From NCBI GenBank assembly GCA_030432975.1, contig JAUILS010000003.1, positions 1 through 47,787 of the forward strand: a DNA stretch of 47,787 nt, written 5' to 3'. Origin of the DNA: Actinomycetes bacterium. Lineage in GTDB: Bacteria; Actinomycetota; Actinomycetes; Propionibacteriales; Nocardioidaceae. Positions 37,052 to 47,125 of the stretch are shown one piece after another. The notes below the pieces were generated by a model that worked only from the letters and a program-made list of their open reading frames with translations, ran no database searches and was not told the origin of the DNA. The translations under genes were made by a program, and so were the position numbers. The first letter of the stretch is position 1. Each line of letters opens with the position of its first letter.

Positions 37052-38224
37052 TCAGAGCGGCAGCTCGACGAGCACCGTCGTACCCCGCCCGGGGGCCGAC
37101 TCCAGCCGCAGCGACGCCTCCACGAGCGCACACCGCTCGGCGATGGACGACAGCCCGAAGTGCTGGGAGCCGTCGGGGTCGCCGGAGCGCTCGGCGCTGC
37201 GAGCCGAGGGGTCGAAGCCGACGCCGTCGTCGGCGCAGCCCAGGACGACCGAGTCACCGACGCGGCGCAGGGACAGGACGATGCGGTCGGCCCGGGAGTG
37301 CTTGACCGCGTTGGCGAGGGCCTCCTGGGCGATGCGATAGAGCGCGGCAGCGGCGTGGTCGGGGACGCCGGCGAACTCCTCCTCGGCGTCGACCACGACG
37401 TCGATCGCGGGGCCGTCGGCGGAGCCGGCCGCCTGGGCCAGGCTCTCCAACGCCGCGACGAGCCCGAGGTCGTCGAGCACCAGGCTGTGCAGGCCGGAGA
37501 TCGCGGCCCGGGTCTGGCTGTAGGCGAGGTCGGCGAGCCGTCTGGCGGTGGCGAGCTCGTCGCGGGCGCGGCCGGCGAGCGGGGCGGCCGCGGCGTCGGC
37601 GCCGCAGACCTCAGCCACCGTCAGGTCGGCCGACGACAGGTGCATCGCCATCGACGCCAGCGCGGTGGTCACCCCGTCGTGCAGGTCGAACGCGATCCGG
37701 CGGCGCTCGGCCTCCTGCGCGGAGATCGCGGCCTCGATCAGCTTGTCTCGCTCCGACCGGTGCCGGTGGACGGCGCGCCAGAGCTGCTCGGCGTGCAGGC
37801 GCAGGCCGACCGCGGCGGCGTACGACGACGCGAGCGCGAGGTCGTCGTCGGTGAAGGGCCGGTCGGGCGACCGGTGGATCGCCACCACGCCGGCCACGAC
37901 GTCGTCGAGCCCGGGGGCGGCCAGGCACATCCGCGCGATCGTCTGGTCGGGGGCGAGGCCGAGCAGCTGGCGGTGCACGGCGTTGCGCGGGGAGTCCTCC
38001 TCCAGCAGCGCCGCCCGACCCGAGCGCGCGACCAGCCCGGTGACCCCGAAGCCGACCGGGATCTTCAGCAGCGGCGCGGCCACCGCGTTGGGCGGCCACC
38101 CGTCGGCGACGGTCAGCTCCTGGCCCTCGGCGGCGAAGACCACGACGCCGTCGGCAGCGATCGCCGCGCCGATCGCCTCGGCGGTGACGTCGGCCGGCGC
38201 CAGCGGGGCGGCGTACTCCGTCAT
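37052..38224 (-). CDS. GAF-domain sensor histidine kinase (NarX/HisKA_3 type)
   Basis: EAERRRIAFDLHDGVTTALASMAMHL, ALYRIAQEALANAVKHSRADRI, GCADDGVGFDP. Confidence 0.9.
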   Translation of the reverse strand: MTEYAAPLAPADVTAEAIGAAIAADGVVVFAAEGQELTVADGWPPNAVAAPLLKIPVGFGVTGLVARSGRAALLEEDSPRNAVHRQLLGLAPDQTIARMCLAAPGLDDVVAGVVAIHRSPDRPFTDDDLALASSYAAAVGLRLHAEQLWRAVHRHRSERDKLIEAAISAQEAERRRIAFDLHDGVTTALASMAMHLSSADLTVAEVCGADAAAAPLAGRARDELATARRLADLAYSQTRAAISGLHSLVLDDLGLVAALESLAQAAGSADGPAIDVVVDAEEEFAGVPDHAAAALYRIAQEALANAVKHSRADRIVLSLRRVGDSVVLGCADDGVGFDPSARSAERSGDPDGSQHFGLSSIAERCALVEASLRLESAPGRGTTVLVELPL

Positions 38225-38877
38225 CGGAACAGCCCCTCCCGCAGCGCCACCGCGATCGCGCCGCTCCGGTCGGAGACGCCGAGCTTGCGATAGAGCCCGC
38301 GGATGTGGGTCTTCACGGTGTCCTCACTGACGACGAGCTTGGCCGCGACCCCCTTGTTGGAGTGCCCCGAGACCAGCAGCTCGAGCACCTCCGATTCGCG
38401 CTGGGTCAGCCCCAGGTGGGCGCCCGGCCAGAACTCTCCCGCCGACAGACGGGCCGCCGACAGCGCCACCCGCCCGGCCAGCGCCGGGTCGATCACGGTC
38501 TCCCCCTCGGCGACCCGCTCCAGCTGCGCGACCAGCTCGGCGGCGTCGATCCGCTTGAGGACGTAGCCCGACGCCCCTACGCGCAGCGCCTGGAAGAGGT
38601 AGTGCTCGTCGTCGTAGACCGTCAGCATCACCACCTTGGTCTCCGGGTGCTCGGTGGTGATCTGGCGGGTCAGGTCCAGGCCCGACTCGCGGCCGATGCG
38701 TACGTCGGCCAGCACGATGTCGGGCCGCTCCGCCGCCGTCAGCGCCAGCGCCGCCGACGCCGTGGTCGCGCTGCCGGCGATCTCGACCCGCTCCGGGAAG
38801 TGCCGCAGCATCGCGTCGAGGCCGTGCAGCACCATCTCGTGGTCGTCCACGAGCACCAGGCGCAGGGGCTTCGGCAT
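38221..38877 (-). CDS. NarL/LuxR family response regulator
   Basis: LRLVLVDDHEMVLHGLDAML, DIVLADVRIG, LTQRESEVLELLVSGHSNKGVAAKLVVSEDTVKTHIRGLYRKLGV. Confidence 0.93.
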   Translation of the reverse strand: MPKPLRLVLVDDHEMVLHGLDAMLRHFPERVEIAGSATTASAALALTAAERPDIVLADVRIGRESGLDLTRQITTEHPETKVVMLTVYDDEHYLFQALRVGASGYVLKRIDAAELVAQLERVAEGETVIDPALAGRVALSAARLSAGEFWPGAHLGLTQRESEVLELLVSGHSNKGVAAKLVVSEDTVKTHIRGLYRKLGVSDRSGAIAVALREGLFR

Positions 38878-39071
38878 GCGGTGAAGGGTAGGGGGTGTGG
38901 GTGTCGCGGCGCTCGCCTCGCGAGCTCCTCTCCCAACATCTCACCCCGGGCTCCACCCGCGGGGGTGAGGGTCGCAGGCGCGGGGGCCGGTGGACTGGGC
39001 GCACCGACGGCGCCGCCGGGCGTCGACGCCTTCCCTCGGACAGCGCCCCCGCCCCACGACGGAGAGAGACC

Positions 39072-41177
39072 ATGACGCAGACGCTCACCGCTCCGACCTC
39101 CTCGCCCGCGGGGCCCGCCGGGCTGCCGGCGTACGACGAGGTGGACCGGCTCGCGGTGGACACCCTGCGCGTCCTCGCCGCCGACATGGTGCAGGCGGCG
39201 AACTCGGGGCACCCCGGGCTGCCGATGGGCGCCGCGCCGATGGCGTGGGCGCTGTGGAGTCGGCACCTGCGGCACGACCCGGCGGCGCCGGCGTGGGCCG
39301 ACCGCGACCGGTTCGTGCTGTCGGCGGGGCACGGGTCGGCGCTGCTCTACGGGCTGCTGCACGTGACCGGCTACGACCTGCCGGAGGCGGAGCTGCGGGC
39401 GTTTCGGCAGCTGGGGTCGGCGACGCCGGGGCACCCGGAGGTCGGCCACACCGTCGGCGTCGAGACGACCACCGGTCCCTTGGGGCAGGGGTTGGCGATG
39501 GCGGTCGGGCTGGCGCTCGCCGAGCGGATGACCGCCGCGCGGCACCCCGAGATCACCGGGCACCACACCTGGGCGCTGGTCGGCGACGGCTGCCTGATGG
39601 AGGGCGTCTCCCACGAGGCCGCATCCTTGGCCGCGCACCTCGGGCTGGGCCGGCTGGTGGTGCTGTGGGACGACAACGCGATCACCATCGACGGGGCGAC
39701 CGGGCTGTCGACCTCGGAGGACCAGGTCGCCCGGTTCGAGGCCTATGGGTGGCACGTGGTGCGGGTGTTGGACGGGACCGATCTGGTGGCGATCGACGCC
39801 GCGCTGGCCGAGGCCGCGGCCGACCCGCGGCCGAGCTTCGTGGCCGTGCGGACGGTCATCGGGCACGGCGCCCCCGGGGTGGAAGGGACGTCGAAGGCGC
39901 ATGGGTCGCCGCTCGGGGCCGAGGTGCTGGCGGCCGCGAAGGCGCGGGCCGGGTGGGGCTTCGGGGAGTTCGAGGTGCCTTCGGCTGTCCGGGAGCGGGC
40001 CCGTGAGGTCGCCGCCCGGGGGGCCGCAGCGCACGCGGCCTGGCGGGCGGCGTACGACGACTACGCCGGCGCGCATCCCGAGTCCGCCGCCGAGCTGGAG
40101 CGGACCTGGGCGCGGGGGTTGCCGGTGGACCTGGGTGCGGCGTTGGGCTCCTCCGAGGAGCGAACCTGGCCATTTCCGCCCGAAAATCCCGTGGTTCGCT
40201 CCTCGGAGGAGCCGAATCCCGCCCCCACAGCCCCGCGGGAGTGGCAGGACCGGGCCACCAGAGTCTCCTCGAAGGCCGCGCTCGAGGCCGCCCGCAGCGT
40301 CATGCCCGAGCTGGTCGGAGGCAGCGCCGACCTGGCCGGCTCGACCGGCGTCGACGTGCCGGGCTTCCTCGTCACGCGCGACGACGCATCGGGCGACCTG
40401 ATCGCCTTCGGCATCCGCGAGTTCGCGATGGCGGCGGTGATGAACGGCCTCAGCCTGCACGGCGAGTGGCGGGCGTTCGGGTCGACGTTCCTGGTGTTCT
40501 CCGACTACCTCCGCCCGGCGCTGCGGCTGGCCGCGCTGATGAGGCAGCCGGTCATCCACGTGCTCACCCACGACAGCGTCGCGGTCGGCGAGGACGGCCC
40601 GACCCACCAACCGGTCGAGCACGTCGAGTCGCTCCGGCTGATCCCCGGCCTCCAGGTGCTGCGCCCGGCCGACGACGCCGAGACCGCGCTGGCGTGGCGT
40701 CTCGCGCTCGAGCGCACCGACGGACCGACCGCGCTGGTCCTCAGCCGGCAGACGGTCCCCGCCCTGCCCCGGGACACACCCCCGACCAGGGCCCACGCCG
40801 TCCGCAACCCCACCGACCCGGACGTCGAGATCGTCGCCACCGGCTCCGAGGTCGCCCTCGCGCTGGTCGCCGCCGGTGCTCTCGCCGCCGACGGGGTGAA
40901 GGCCAGGGTCGTCAGCGCGATGGACCGGTCGGCGTACCGACCCGACCACACCCTCCCCCGCCTCTCGATCGAGGCCGGCGTGACGTCGGGCTGGCGCGGC
41001 CTGGTCGACGAGGCGATCGGCGTCGACGACTTCGGCGCCTCCGGCCCCGGCCCCGAGGTGATGGCGCACGTCGGCCTCACCCCCGAGGCCGTCGTCGCGC
41101 GGGTCCACGCACTCCTCGCCACCCGGCGTACCCCCACCCGGCCCAACACCCAACCCAGCACCACCGAGAGGGAGTGA
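39072..41177 (+). CDS. tkt: Transketolase
   Basis: [86 protein letters not shown]. Confidence 0.96.
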   Translation: MTQTLTAPTSSPAGPAGLPAYDEVDRLAVDTLRVLAADMVQAANSGHPGLPMGAAPMAWALWSRHLRHDPAAPAWADRDRFVLSAGHGSALLYGLLHVTGYDLPEAELRAFRQLGSATPGHPEVGHTVGVETTTGPLGQGLAMAVGLALAERMTAARHPEITGHHTWALVGDGCLMEGVSHEAASLAAHLGLGRLVVLWDDNAITIDGATGLSTSEDQVARFEAYGWHVVRVLDGTDLVAIDAALAEAAADPRPSFVAVRTVIGHGAPGVEGTSKAHGSPLGAEVLAAAKARAGWGFGEFEVPSAVRERAREVAARGAAAHAAWRAAYDDYAGAHPESAAELERTWARGLPVDLGAALGSSEERTWPFPPENPVVRSSEEPNPAPTAPREWQDRATRVSSKAALEAARSVMPELVGGSADLAGSTGVDVPGFLVTRDDASGDLIAFGIREFAMAAVMNGLSLHGEWRAFGSTFLVFSDYLRPALRLAALMRQPVIHVLTHDSVAVGEDGPTHQPVEHVESLRLIPGLQVLRPADDAETALAWRLALERTDGPTALVLSRQTVPALPRDTPPTRAHAVRNPTDPDVEIVATGSEVALALVAAGALAADGVKARVVSAMDRSAYRPDHTLPRLSIEAGVTSGWRGLVDEAIGVDDFGASGPGPEVMAHVGLTPEAVVARVHALLATRRTPTRPNTQPSTTERE
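40146..40213. repeat. Perfect 21-nt inverted repeat with 26-nt spacer, inside tkt reading frame
   Basis: GGCTCCTCCGAGGAGCGAACC (40146-40166) and GGTTCGCTCCTCGGAGGAGCC (40193-40213). Confidence 0.95.
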
Positions 41178-41182
41178 CCGAC

Positions 41183-42133
41183 ATGCCCGACAAGATCCTG
41201 CGGATGGCCCGCTCCGACGCCAGCACCCCGCGGCGGCCGGTGATGCTCGCGATCGCCGGCGACTCGGCGGCCGGCAAGACCACGCTCACCAAGGGGCTGG
41301 TGGAGGCGCTCGGCGAGGACCGGTGCACGTCGATCTGCGCCGACGACTACCACGCCTACGACCGCGTGGAGCGCAAGGAGCTGCCGTTCACGCCGCTTCA
41401 CCCGGACTGCAACTACCTCGACATCATGGAGCAGCACCTCCAGCTGCTGGCGATGGGCCGGCCGATCCTCAAGCCGGTCTACAACCACGCGACCGGGACG
41501 CTCGACCGGCCGGAGTACGTCGAGCCGAAGGAGTTCGTGATCGTCGAGGGTCTGCACCCGCTGTCGACCAAGCTCAGCCGCGCGTGCTTCGACGTGACGG
41601 TCTTCCTCGACCCGCCGGAGGAGATCCGGCACCAGTGGAAGGTGCAGCGCGACACCGCCAAGCGCGGCTACACCGCCGAGCAGGTGGTGGCCGACCTGGT
41701 CCGCCGCGAGCCCGAGTCGGCGGCGTACATCCGCCCGCAGCGGAGGTACGCCGACATCGTCGCCCGCTTCGCCCCCATCGAGAGCCGCAACGACCCGCCC
41801 GGCACGCCGCTGTCGGCCGAGCTGCTGCTGCGGCCGACGATCCAGCACCCGAGCCTGTCGTCGGTGCTCACCGACGACCACCGCACGGCGATGCACCTGA
41901 AGATCATGCGCGACGCCGACGGCACCCCCACCGACTGCCTGCACGTCCACGGGCACGCCTCGACCGAGGAGGCGCGGCAGCTGGAGAAGACCATCTGGGC
42001 CGAGCTCGAGGAGGACGGCGGGCCGCCCGACAGCCTGGGCCGGATCACCGATGACCAGCGCTCGGAGCCGCTGGCGCTCACCCAGCTGATCCTGCTCTAC
42101 CACCTGCTGGCCGCGCAGGGGAGCGAGCGGTGA
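41183..42133 (+). CDS. prk: Phosphoribulokinase
   Basis: [85 protein letters not shown]. Confidence 0.96.
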   Translation: MPDKILRMARSDASTPRRPVMLAIAGDSAAGKTTLTKGLVEALGEDRCTSICADDYHAYDRVERKELPFTPLHPDCNYLDIMEQHLQLLAMGRPILKPVYNHATGTLDRPEYVEPKEFVIVEGLHPLSTKLSRACFDVTVFLDPPEEIRHQWKVQRDTAKRGYTAEQVVADLVRREPESAAYIRPQRRYADIVARFAPIESRNDPPGTPLSAELLLRPTIQHPSLSSVLTDDHRTAMHLKIMRDADGTPTDCLHVHGHASTEEARQLEKTIWAELEEDGGPPDSLGRITDDQRSEPLALTQLILLYHLLAAQGSER

Positions 42134-43140
42134 GCCCGGCGTCGGTGGCCGACCGGCTCCGCGAGCAGCCCGACCGCAACCTCGGCCTCGAGCTGGTCCG
42201 GGTGACGGAGGCGGCGGCCATGTCGGCGGCGCGGTACGTCGGCCGCGGCGACAAGGACGGCGGCGACGGCGCGGCGGTCGACGCGATGCGGGCGCTGATC
42301 GGCACCGTCGAGATGGACGGCGTCGTCGTCATCGGCGAGGGCGAGAAGGACGACGCCCCGATGCTGTTCAACGGTGAGCGGGTCGGCTCCGGGGCGGGGC
42401 CGGCCTGCGACGTCGCCGTCGACCCGGTGGACGGCACGACCCTGCTGTCGAAGGGCCAGCCCAACGCGGTGTCGGTGATGGCGGTGGCTCCGCGGGGCAC
42501 GATGTACGACCCGTCGGCGGTGTTCTACATGGAGAAGCTCGTCGTCGGCCCCGAGGCCGCCGGCCTGGTCTCCCTCGTTGCGCCGCCCGCCGAGACGGTC
42601 GCCACCGTCGCCAAGGCCAAGGGCGGTGAGCCGGCCGACGTGACCGTCGTCGTGCTCGACCGGCCGCGGCACGACTCGCTCGTGGCCGCGCTGAGGGAGG
42701 CCGGCGCCCGGATCCGTTTCATCTCCGACGGCGACGTCGCCGGCGCGATCATGGCGGCGCGACCCGGCACCGGCGTCGACCTGATGATGGGTGTCGGCGG
42801 CACACCGGAGGGCGTGATCGCGGCCGCCGCGCTCCTCTGCCTCGGCGGCGAGATCCAGGGCCGGCTGTCCCCCCGGTCCGACCTCGAGCGGGAGCGCGCC
42901 GAGGCTGCTGGCCTCGACCTGGCGGCGGTGCTGACCACGCGCGACCTGGTGCGCTCCGACGACGTGTTCTTCTGCGCCACCGGCATCACCGACGGCGAGC
43001 TGCTCCCCGGCGTGCGCTACGACCACGGCCTGATCCGCACCCACTCGCTGATGATGCGCGGCAAGTCCGGCACGATCCGCGAGGTCGTCTCGCAGCACCG
43101 GCTGGACCGGCTCGGCCGCTACGCCGCCGTGGACTACTGA
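42130..43140 (+). CDS. glpX: Class II fructose-1,6-bisphosphatase
   Basis: [74 protein letters not shown] start overlapping the prk stop. Confidence 0.95.
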   Translation: MSPASVADRLREQPDRNLGLELVRVTEAAAMSAARYVGRGDKDGGDGAAVDAMRALIGTVEMDGVVVIGEGEKDDAPMLFNGERVGSGAGPACDVAVDPVDGTTLLSKGQPNAVSVMAVAPRGTMYDPSAVFYMEKLVVGPEAAGLVSLVAPPAETVATVAKAKGGEPADVTVVVLDRPRHDSLVAALREAGARIRFISDGDVAGAIMAARPGTGVDLMMGVGGTPEGVIAAAALLCLGGEIQGRLSPRSDLERERAEAAGLDLAAVLTTRDLVRSDDVFFCATGITDGELLPGVRYDHGLIRTHSLMMRGKSGTIREVVSQHRLDRLGRYAAVDY

Positions 43141-43146
43141 GGCGGC

Positions 43147-43731
43147 TCACGCGAGGGTGAGCATCCGCGACGCCACCCAGGCGATGTCGTCGGCGGCGTC
43201 GGCGGGGTCGCCGCCGGGGCGCATCAGGTGGGAGAAGACCAGCCGCACCACGGTGTCGAGCGCGGCGTCGCGGGAGCGCTGGTCCATGTCGAGGGCGTAG
43301 GCCGCCGTGCGCTCGCGGATGCCGGTCTTCGCGATCACCATGATCTCGCCGGCCTGGGTGGTGAGCAGCGGGAGCAGCTCGGTCTCGGCACCCTGCGAGG
43401 CGCTGACCACCGCCTGCAGGACCGGCTGGTTCCGGGCGGCGTCGAGCACGCCGAAGGCCGCGGCGCGGATCGCGGCGACGAGGTCGTCGGGGTGCTCGTC
43501 GAACGCCGTCCCGACGGCGCCCATGAACCCGGCCAGCTCGGTCAGCACCATCGCCTCGCCCAGCTGGTCGCGGTTGCCGAACTCGTTGTAGACCGTCTGC
43601 CGGCTCACGCCCGCGCGCCCGGCGACGCCGCCCATCGTGAGCGCGGCCCAGCCGTCCGCCTCGGTCAGCGCGATGGCGGCGGACAGGATCTTGTCGCGAG
43701 TGCTCTCGGCGGCACCCCCGTGCTCGGACAC
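43147..43731 (-). CDS. TetR family regulator
   Basis: RDKILSAAIALTEADGWAALTMGGVAGRAGVSRQTVYNEFGNRDQLGEAMV; likely start GTG 43731 (ORF track extends to 43818). Confidence 0.88.
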   Translation of the reverse strand: MSEHGGAAESTRDKILSAAIALTEADGWAALTMGGVAGRAGVSRQTVYNEFGNRDQLGEAMVLTELAGFMGAVGTAFDEHPDDLVAAIRAAAFGVLDAARNQPVLQAVVSASQGAETELLPLLTTQAGEIMVIAKTGIRERTAAYALDMDQRSRDAALDTVVRLVFSHLMRPGGDPADAADDIAWVASRMLTLA

Positions 43732-43776
43732 GGCGTCAGTGTAAGAACCAGCGCCGCCCACGGGGAAGGCATTGTG

Positions 43777-43840
43777 GTCAACCCATGCGGAAACTTTGCC
43801 GTCGGGCGGCGTACCCATGCGGCGCCGACCTGGGGTTGAC
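43777..43840. promoter_or_regulatory. Inverted pair GTCAACCC/GGGTTGAC and direct repeat ACCCATGCGG in the TetR/ppgK intergenic region
   Basis: GTCAACCC 43777-43784, GGGTTGAC 43833-43840; ACCCATGCGG at 43781-43790 and 43813-43822. Confidence 0.35.
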
Positions 43841-43848
43841 TAGGCCGC

Positions 43849-44613
43849 ATGGCAACCGCGGCGGAGGACCGACCGACCGGCATCGACTTCGGCGGCAGCG
43901 GCATCAAGGCCGCCGCCGTCGACCTCGACGAGGGCGACTTCGCCACCGACCGGGTGCGGATCGACACGCCGCAGCCGGCCACGCCCGACGCCGTCGCCGA
44001 GGTCCTCGCCGAGCTGCTCAACGAGCTGCCGGACTCGTCCGGTCCGGTCGGCGTGACCGTGCCGGGAGTCGTGCGGCACGGCGTCGTGCACTCGGCCGCC
44101 AACATCGACGACGCGTGGATCGGCACCGACGCCGACGCGCTGTTCACCGAGGCGACGGGGCGCGACGTCCACGTCGTCAACGACGCGGACGCGGCCGGGC
44201 TGGCCGAGGTGCGGTACGGCGCCGCGCGCGGCCAGCGCGGGCTGGTGGTCGTCACGACGCTCGGCACCGGGATCGGGTCGGCGATGGTCTACGACGGCGT
44301 GCTGGTGCCGAACTCCGAGCTCGGCCACCTCGAGATCGACGGTCACAACGCCGAGTCGCGCGCCGCCAACTCCGCCCGCGAGCGCGAGGAGCTGTCGTGG
44401 GAGGCGTGGGCGAAGCGGCTGACGCGCTACTACTCCACCCTCGAGGCGCTCTTCTCGCCCGACCTGATCGTGGTGGGGGGCGGGGTGTCGAAGCACTCGG
44501 CGGAGTTCCTCCCGCTGCTGGAGATCGAGACACCGATCGTGCCCGCCGTGCTCCGCAACAAGGCCGGCATCGTCGGCGCGGCGCTGGTCGCCGAGCGGGA
44601 GCTGCGCGGCTGA
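43849..44613 (+). CDS. ppgK: Polyphosphate glucokinase (ROK family)
   Basis: TGIDFGGSGIKAAAVDLDEGDF, VGVTVPGVV, NDADAAGLAEVRYGAARG, VTTLGTGIGSAMVYDG, NSELGHLEIDG. Confidence 0.93.
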   Translation: MATAAEDRPTGIDFGGSGIKAAAVDLDEGDFATDRVRIDTPQPATPDAVAEVLAELLNELPDSSGPVGVTVPGVVRHGVVHSAANIDDAWIGTDADALFTEATGRDVHVVNDADAAGLAEVRYGAARGQRGLVVVTTLGTGIGSAMVYDGVLVPNSELGHLEIDGHNAESRAANSAREREELSWEAWAKRLTRYYSTLEALFSPDLIVVGGGVSKHSAEFLPLLEIETPIVPAVLRNKAGIVGAALVAERELRG

Positions 44614-44637
44614 GGGCCCGGCTGTGGCCTCGGCTGT

Positions 44638-44688
44638 GGGTCGTGTGCCCCAGCCGTCGTCCTCCCCGCAGGCCCAGGCACACGACCC
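44638..44688. repeat. Perfect 12-nt inverted repeat with 27-nt spacer
   Basis: GGGTCGTGTGCC (44638-44649) and GGCACACGACCC (44677-44688). Confidence 0.85.
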
Positions 44689-44706
44689 CCCTCCCGGCCG
44701 GCCGTT

Positions 44707-44778
44707 GGGGGATAGTCCAGTGCGTATTCGGGGCGAAACCGCCCAAATCACCCCGGAAGCGCACTGGACTATCTCCCC
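44707..44778. repeat. Long-loop inverted repeat, near-perfect ~18-nt arms
   Basis: GGGGGATAGTCCAGTGCG (44707-44724) and CGCACTGGACTATCTCCCC (44760-44778); one extra base in the right arm. Confidence 0.9.
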
Positions 44779-44820
44779 TGACCGCGGACCCGACGGCGCG
44801 TGGGCGGGGGTTGCGGCGGC

Positions 44821-45897
44821 TCAGCGGGGGACGGTGATGGTGGCGAGCACCGAGAAGTGGTCGCTGACCTTCGGGTCGTCCTGTCGCACCTCTTCGGCGC
44901 GGACGCGCAGGCCGTCGGCATAGAAGAGGTAGTCGATGGTGCGGTCGGGAGCGGTGACGGCGGGGTCGTTGGAGAGGTGGGTGGCGTACGCCGGGTCGCC
45001 GCCGTCGACGTCCGCGACCGACGGGAACGACCGGTAGTCCTCGAGCAGCGGGGTCAGCTCGGTCTCCGGCGCATAGAGCCGCCGCTGCGCCTTCGGCAGC
45101 CGGTCGTACGCCGACCGGGTCGCCAGCAGGTTGAAGTCGCCGCCCAGCACCCACGCGCCGTCGGTGTCGGCGAGGATCTCGCGCACCGCGGCGACCTGAC
45201 GCTCCATCGTGTCGCAGCCCTGCGCGAACGCGTCGAGGTGGGTGTTGAGCACCGTGAGCGGTTCGCCGCCGCGCACCGCCAGCTCGGTCGCGAGGACGGC
45301 GCGGTCGAAGTTGAACGCGACGGTCACCGGGTTGCCGCAGATGTGCGGCAGCTGGTGGCGGGTGGCGCTGTCGATCCGGGTCTTGCTGAGCACGCCGAGG
45401 CTCATCCCGACCTCGCCGAGGACCTGGGGGTGGGGGACGAAACGGGACTTCCAGTAGTACGCCGACGCGGTGCACGGGTAGGCGCCCGCGAGGCGCGCCT
45501 TGATCTGCGCGAGCTGGTCGCGGCCGTCGGTGCGGGCGCTGCTGCGGTCGACCTCCTGCAGGAGGACGACGTCGGGGTCCTCCTCACGGATCTCCTGCAC
45601 GACCTCCTGCAGGGTGCGGGCCAGCGACTCCTTGCTCGGCCGCTTGTCGGGGCCGGTGCCGTCGGGGACGTCGTACCAGAAGACGTAGCCCCGGCCGGCG
45701 AGATACTGGATGTTCCAGCTCATCACGCGGACCTGCTGACCCGGTTTGAGCGGCGCCGCGCCCTCGGTGCAGGTGACCTCGCCGGCCTCGATGTCGTCGG
45801 GGTGGTAGGTCAGCGCGTAGACCGCCCCCGCCACGACGACGGCGAGCAGGACCAGGCCGATGGCCAGCCTGATCGCCCATCCCACGAGTCGCGTCAC
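44821..45897 (-). CDS. Membrane-anchored endonuclease/exonuclease/phosphatase family protein
   Basis: N-terminal TM; VRVMSWNIQYLAGRGY, DPDVVLLQEVDR, LNTHLDAFAQG, LGGDFNLLA, RTIDYLFYADG, VSDHFSVLATI; start GTG 45897. Confidence 0.88.
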   Translation of the reverse strand: MTRLVGWAIRLAIGLVLLAVVVAGAVYALTYHPDDIEAGEVTCTEGAAPLKPGQQVRVMSWNIQYLAGRGYVFWYDVPDGTGPDKRPSKESLARTLQEVVQEIREEDPDVVLLQEVDRSSARTDGRDQLAQIKARLAGAYPCTASAYYWKSRFVPHPQVLGEVGMSLGVLSKTRIDSATRHQLPHICGNPVTVAFNFDRAVLATELAVRGGEPLTVLNTHLDAFAQGCDTMERQVAAVREILADTDGAWVLGGDFNLLATRSAYDRLPKAQRRLYAPETELTPLLEDYRSFPSVADVDGGDPAYATHLSNDPAVTAPDRTIDYLFYADGLRVRAEEVRQDDPKVSDHFSVLATITVPR

Positions 45898-45979
45898 GAC
45901 CCAGCAGTCTAGGGAGGCACGACCGGCCGTCGCCGGGGTTTGGCGCAGGTCGTCGGGTGGGTGGGGGGCGCGGATTCCG

Positions 45980-46043
45980 CTCCTCCGAGGAGCCAACACC
46001 GGCTTCCGAGGGCCCAGGAGGCGTTGTTCGCTCCTCGGAGGTG
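45980..46043. repeat. Second copy of the tkt-type inverted repeat, 16/18 arm identity
   Basis: CTCCTCCGAGGAGCCAAC (45980-45997) and GTTCGCTCCTCGGAGGTG (46026-46043); arm sequence shared with 40146-40213. Confidence 0.85.
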
Positions 46044-46171
46044 GTGTGCGGCGCTCGGGGGACGGGCCCAGGTGCGCCCCAGCCACCAGCCCACCCGGCC
46101 ACCCAGCTACCAGCCACCCGGCCACCACCCGGCCAGCACCCGCGGGTTGGCTCTCCTGCAAGGATCGCCCC

Positions 46172-47124
<953 letters not shown>

Positions 47125-47125
<1 letters not shown>

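Noticed and set aside
38739-41153. 804-aa minus-strand ORF
   Set aside because: Shadow ORF opposite transketolase.
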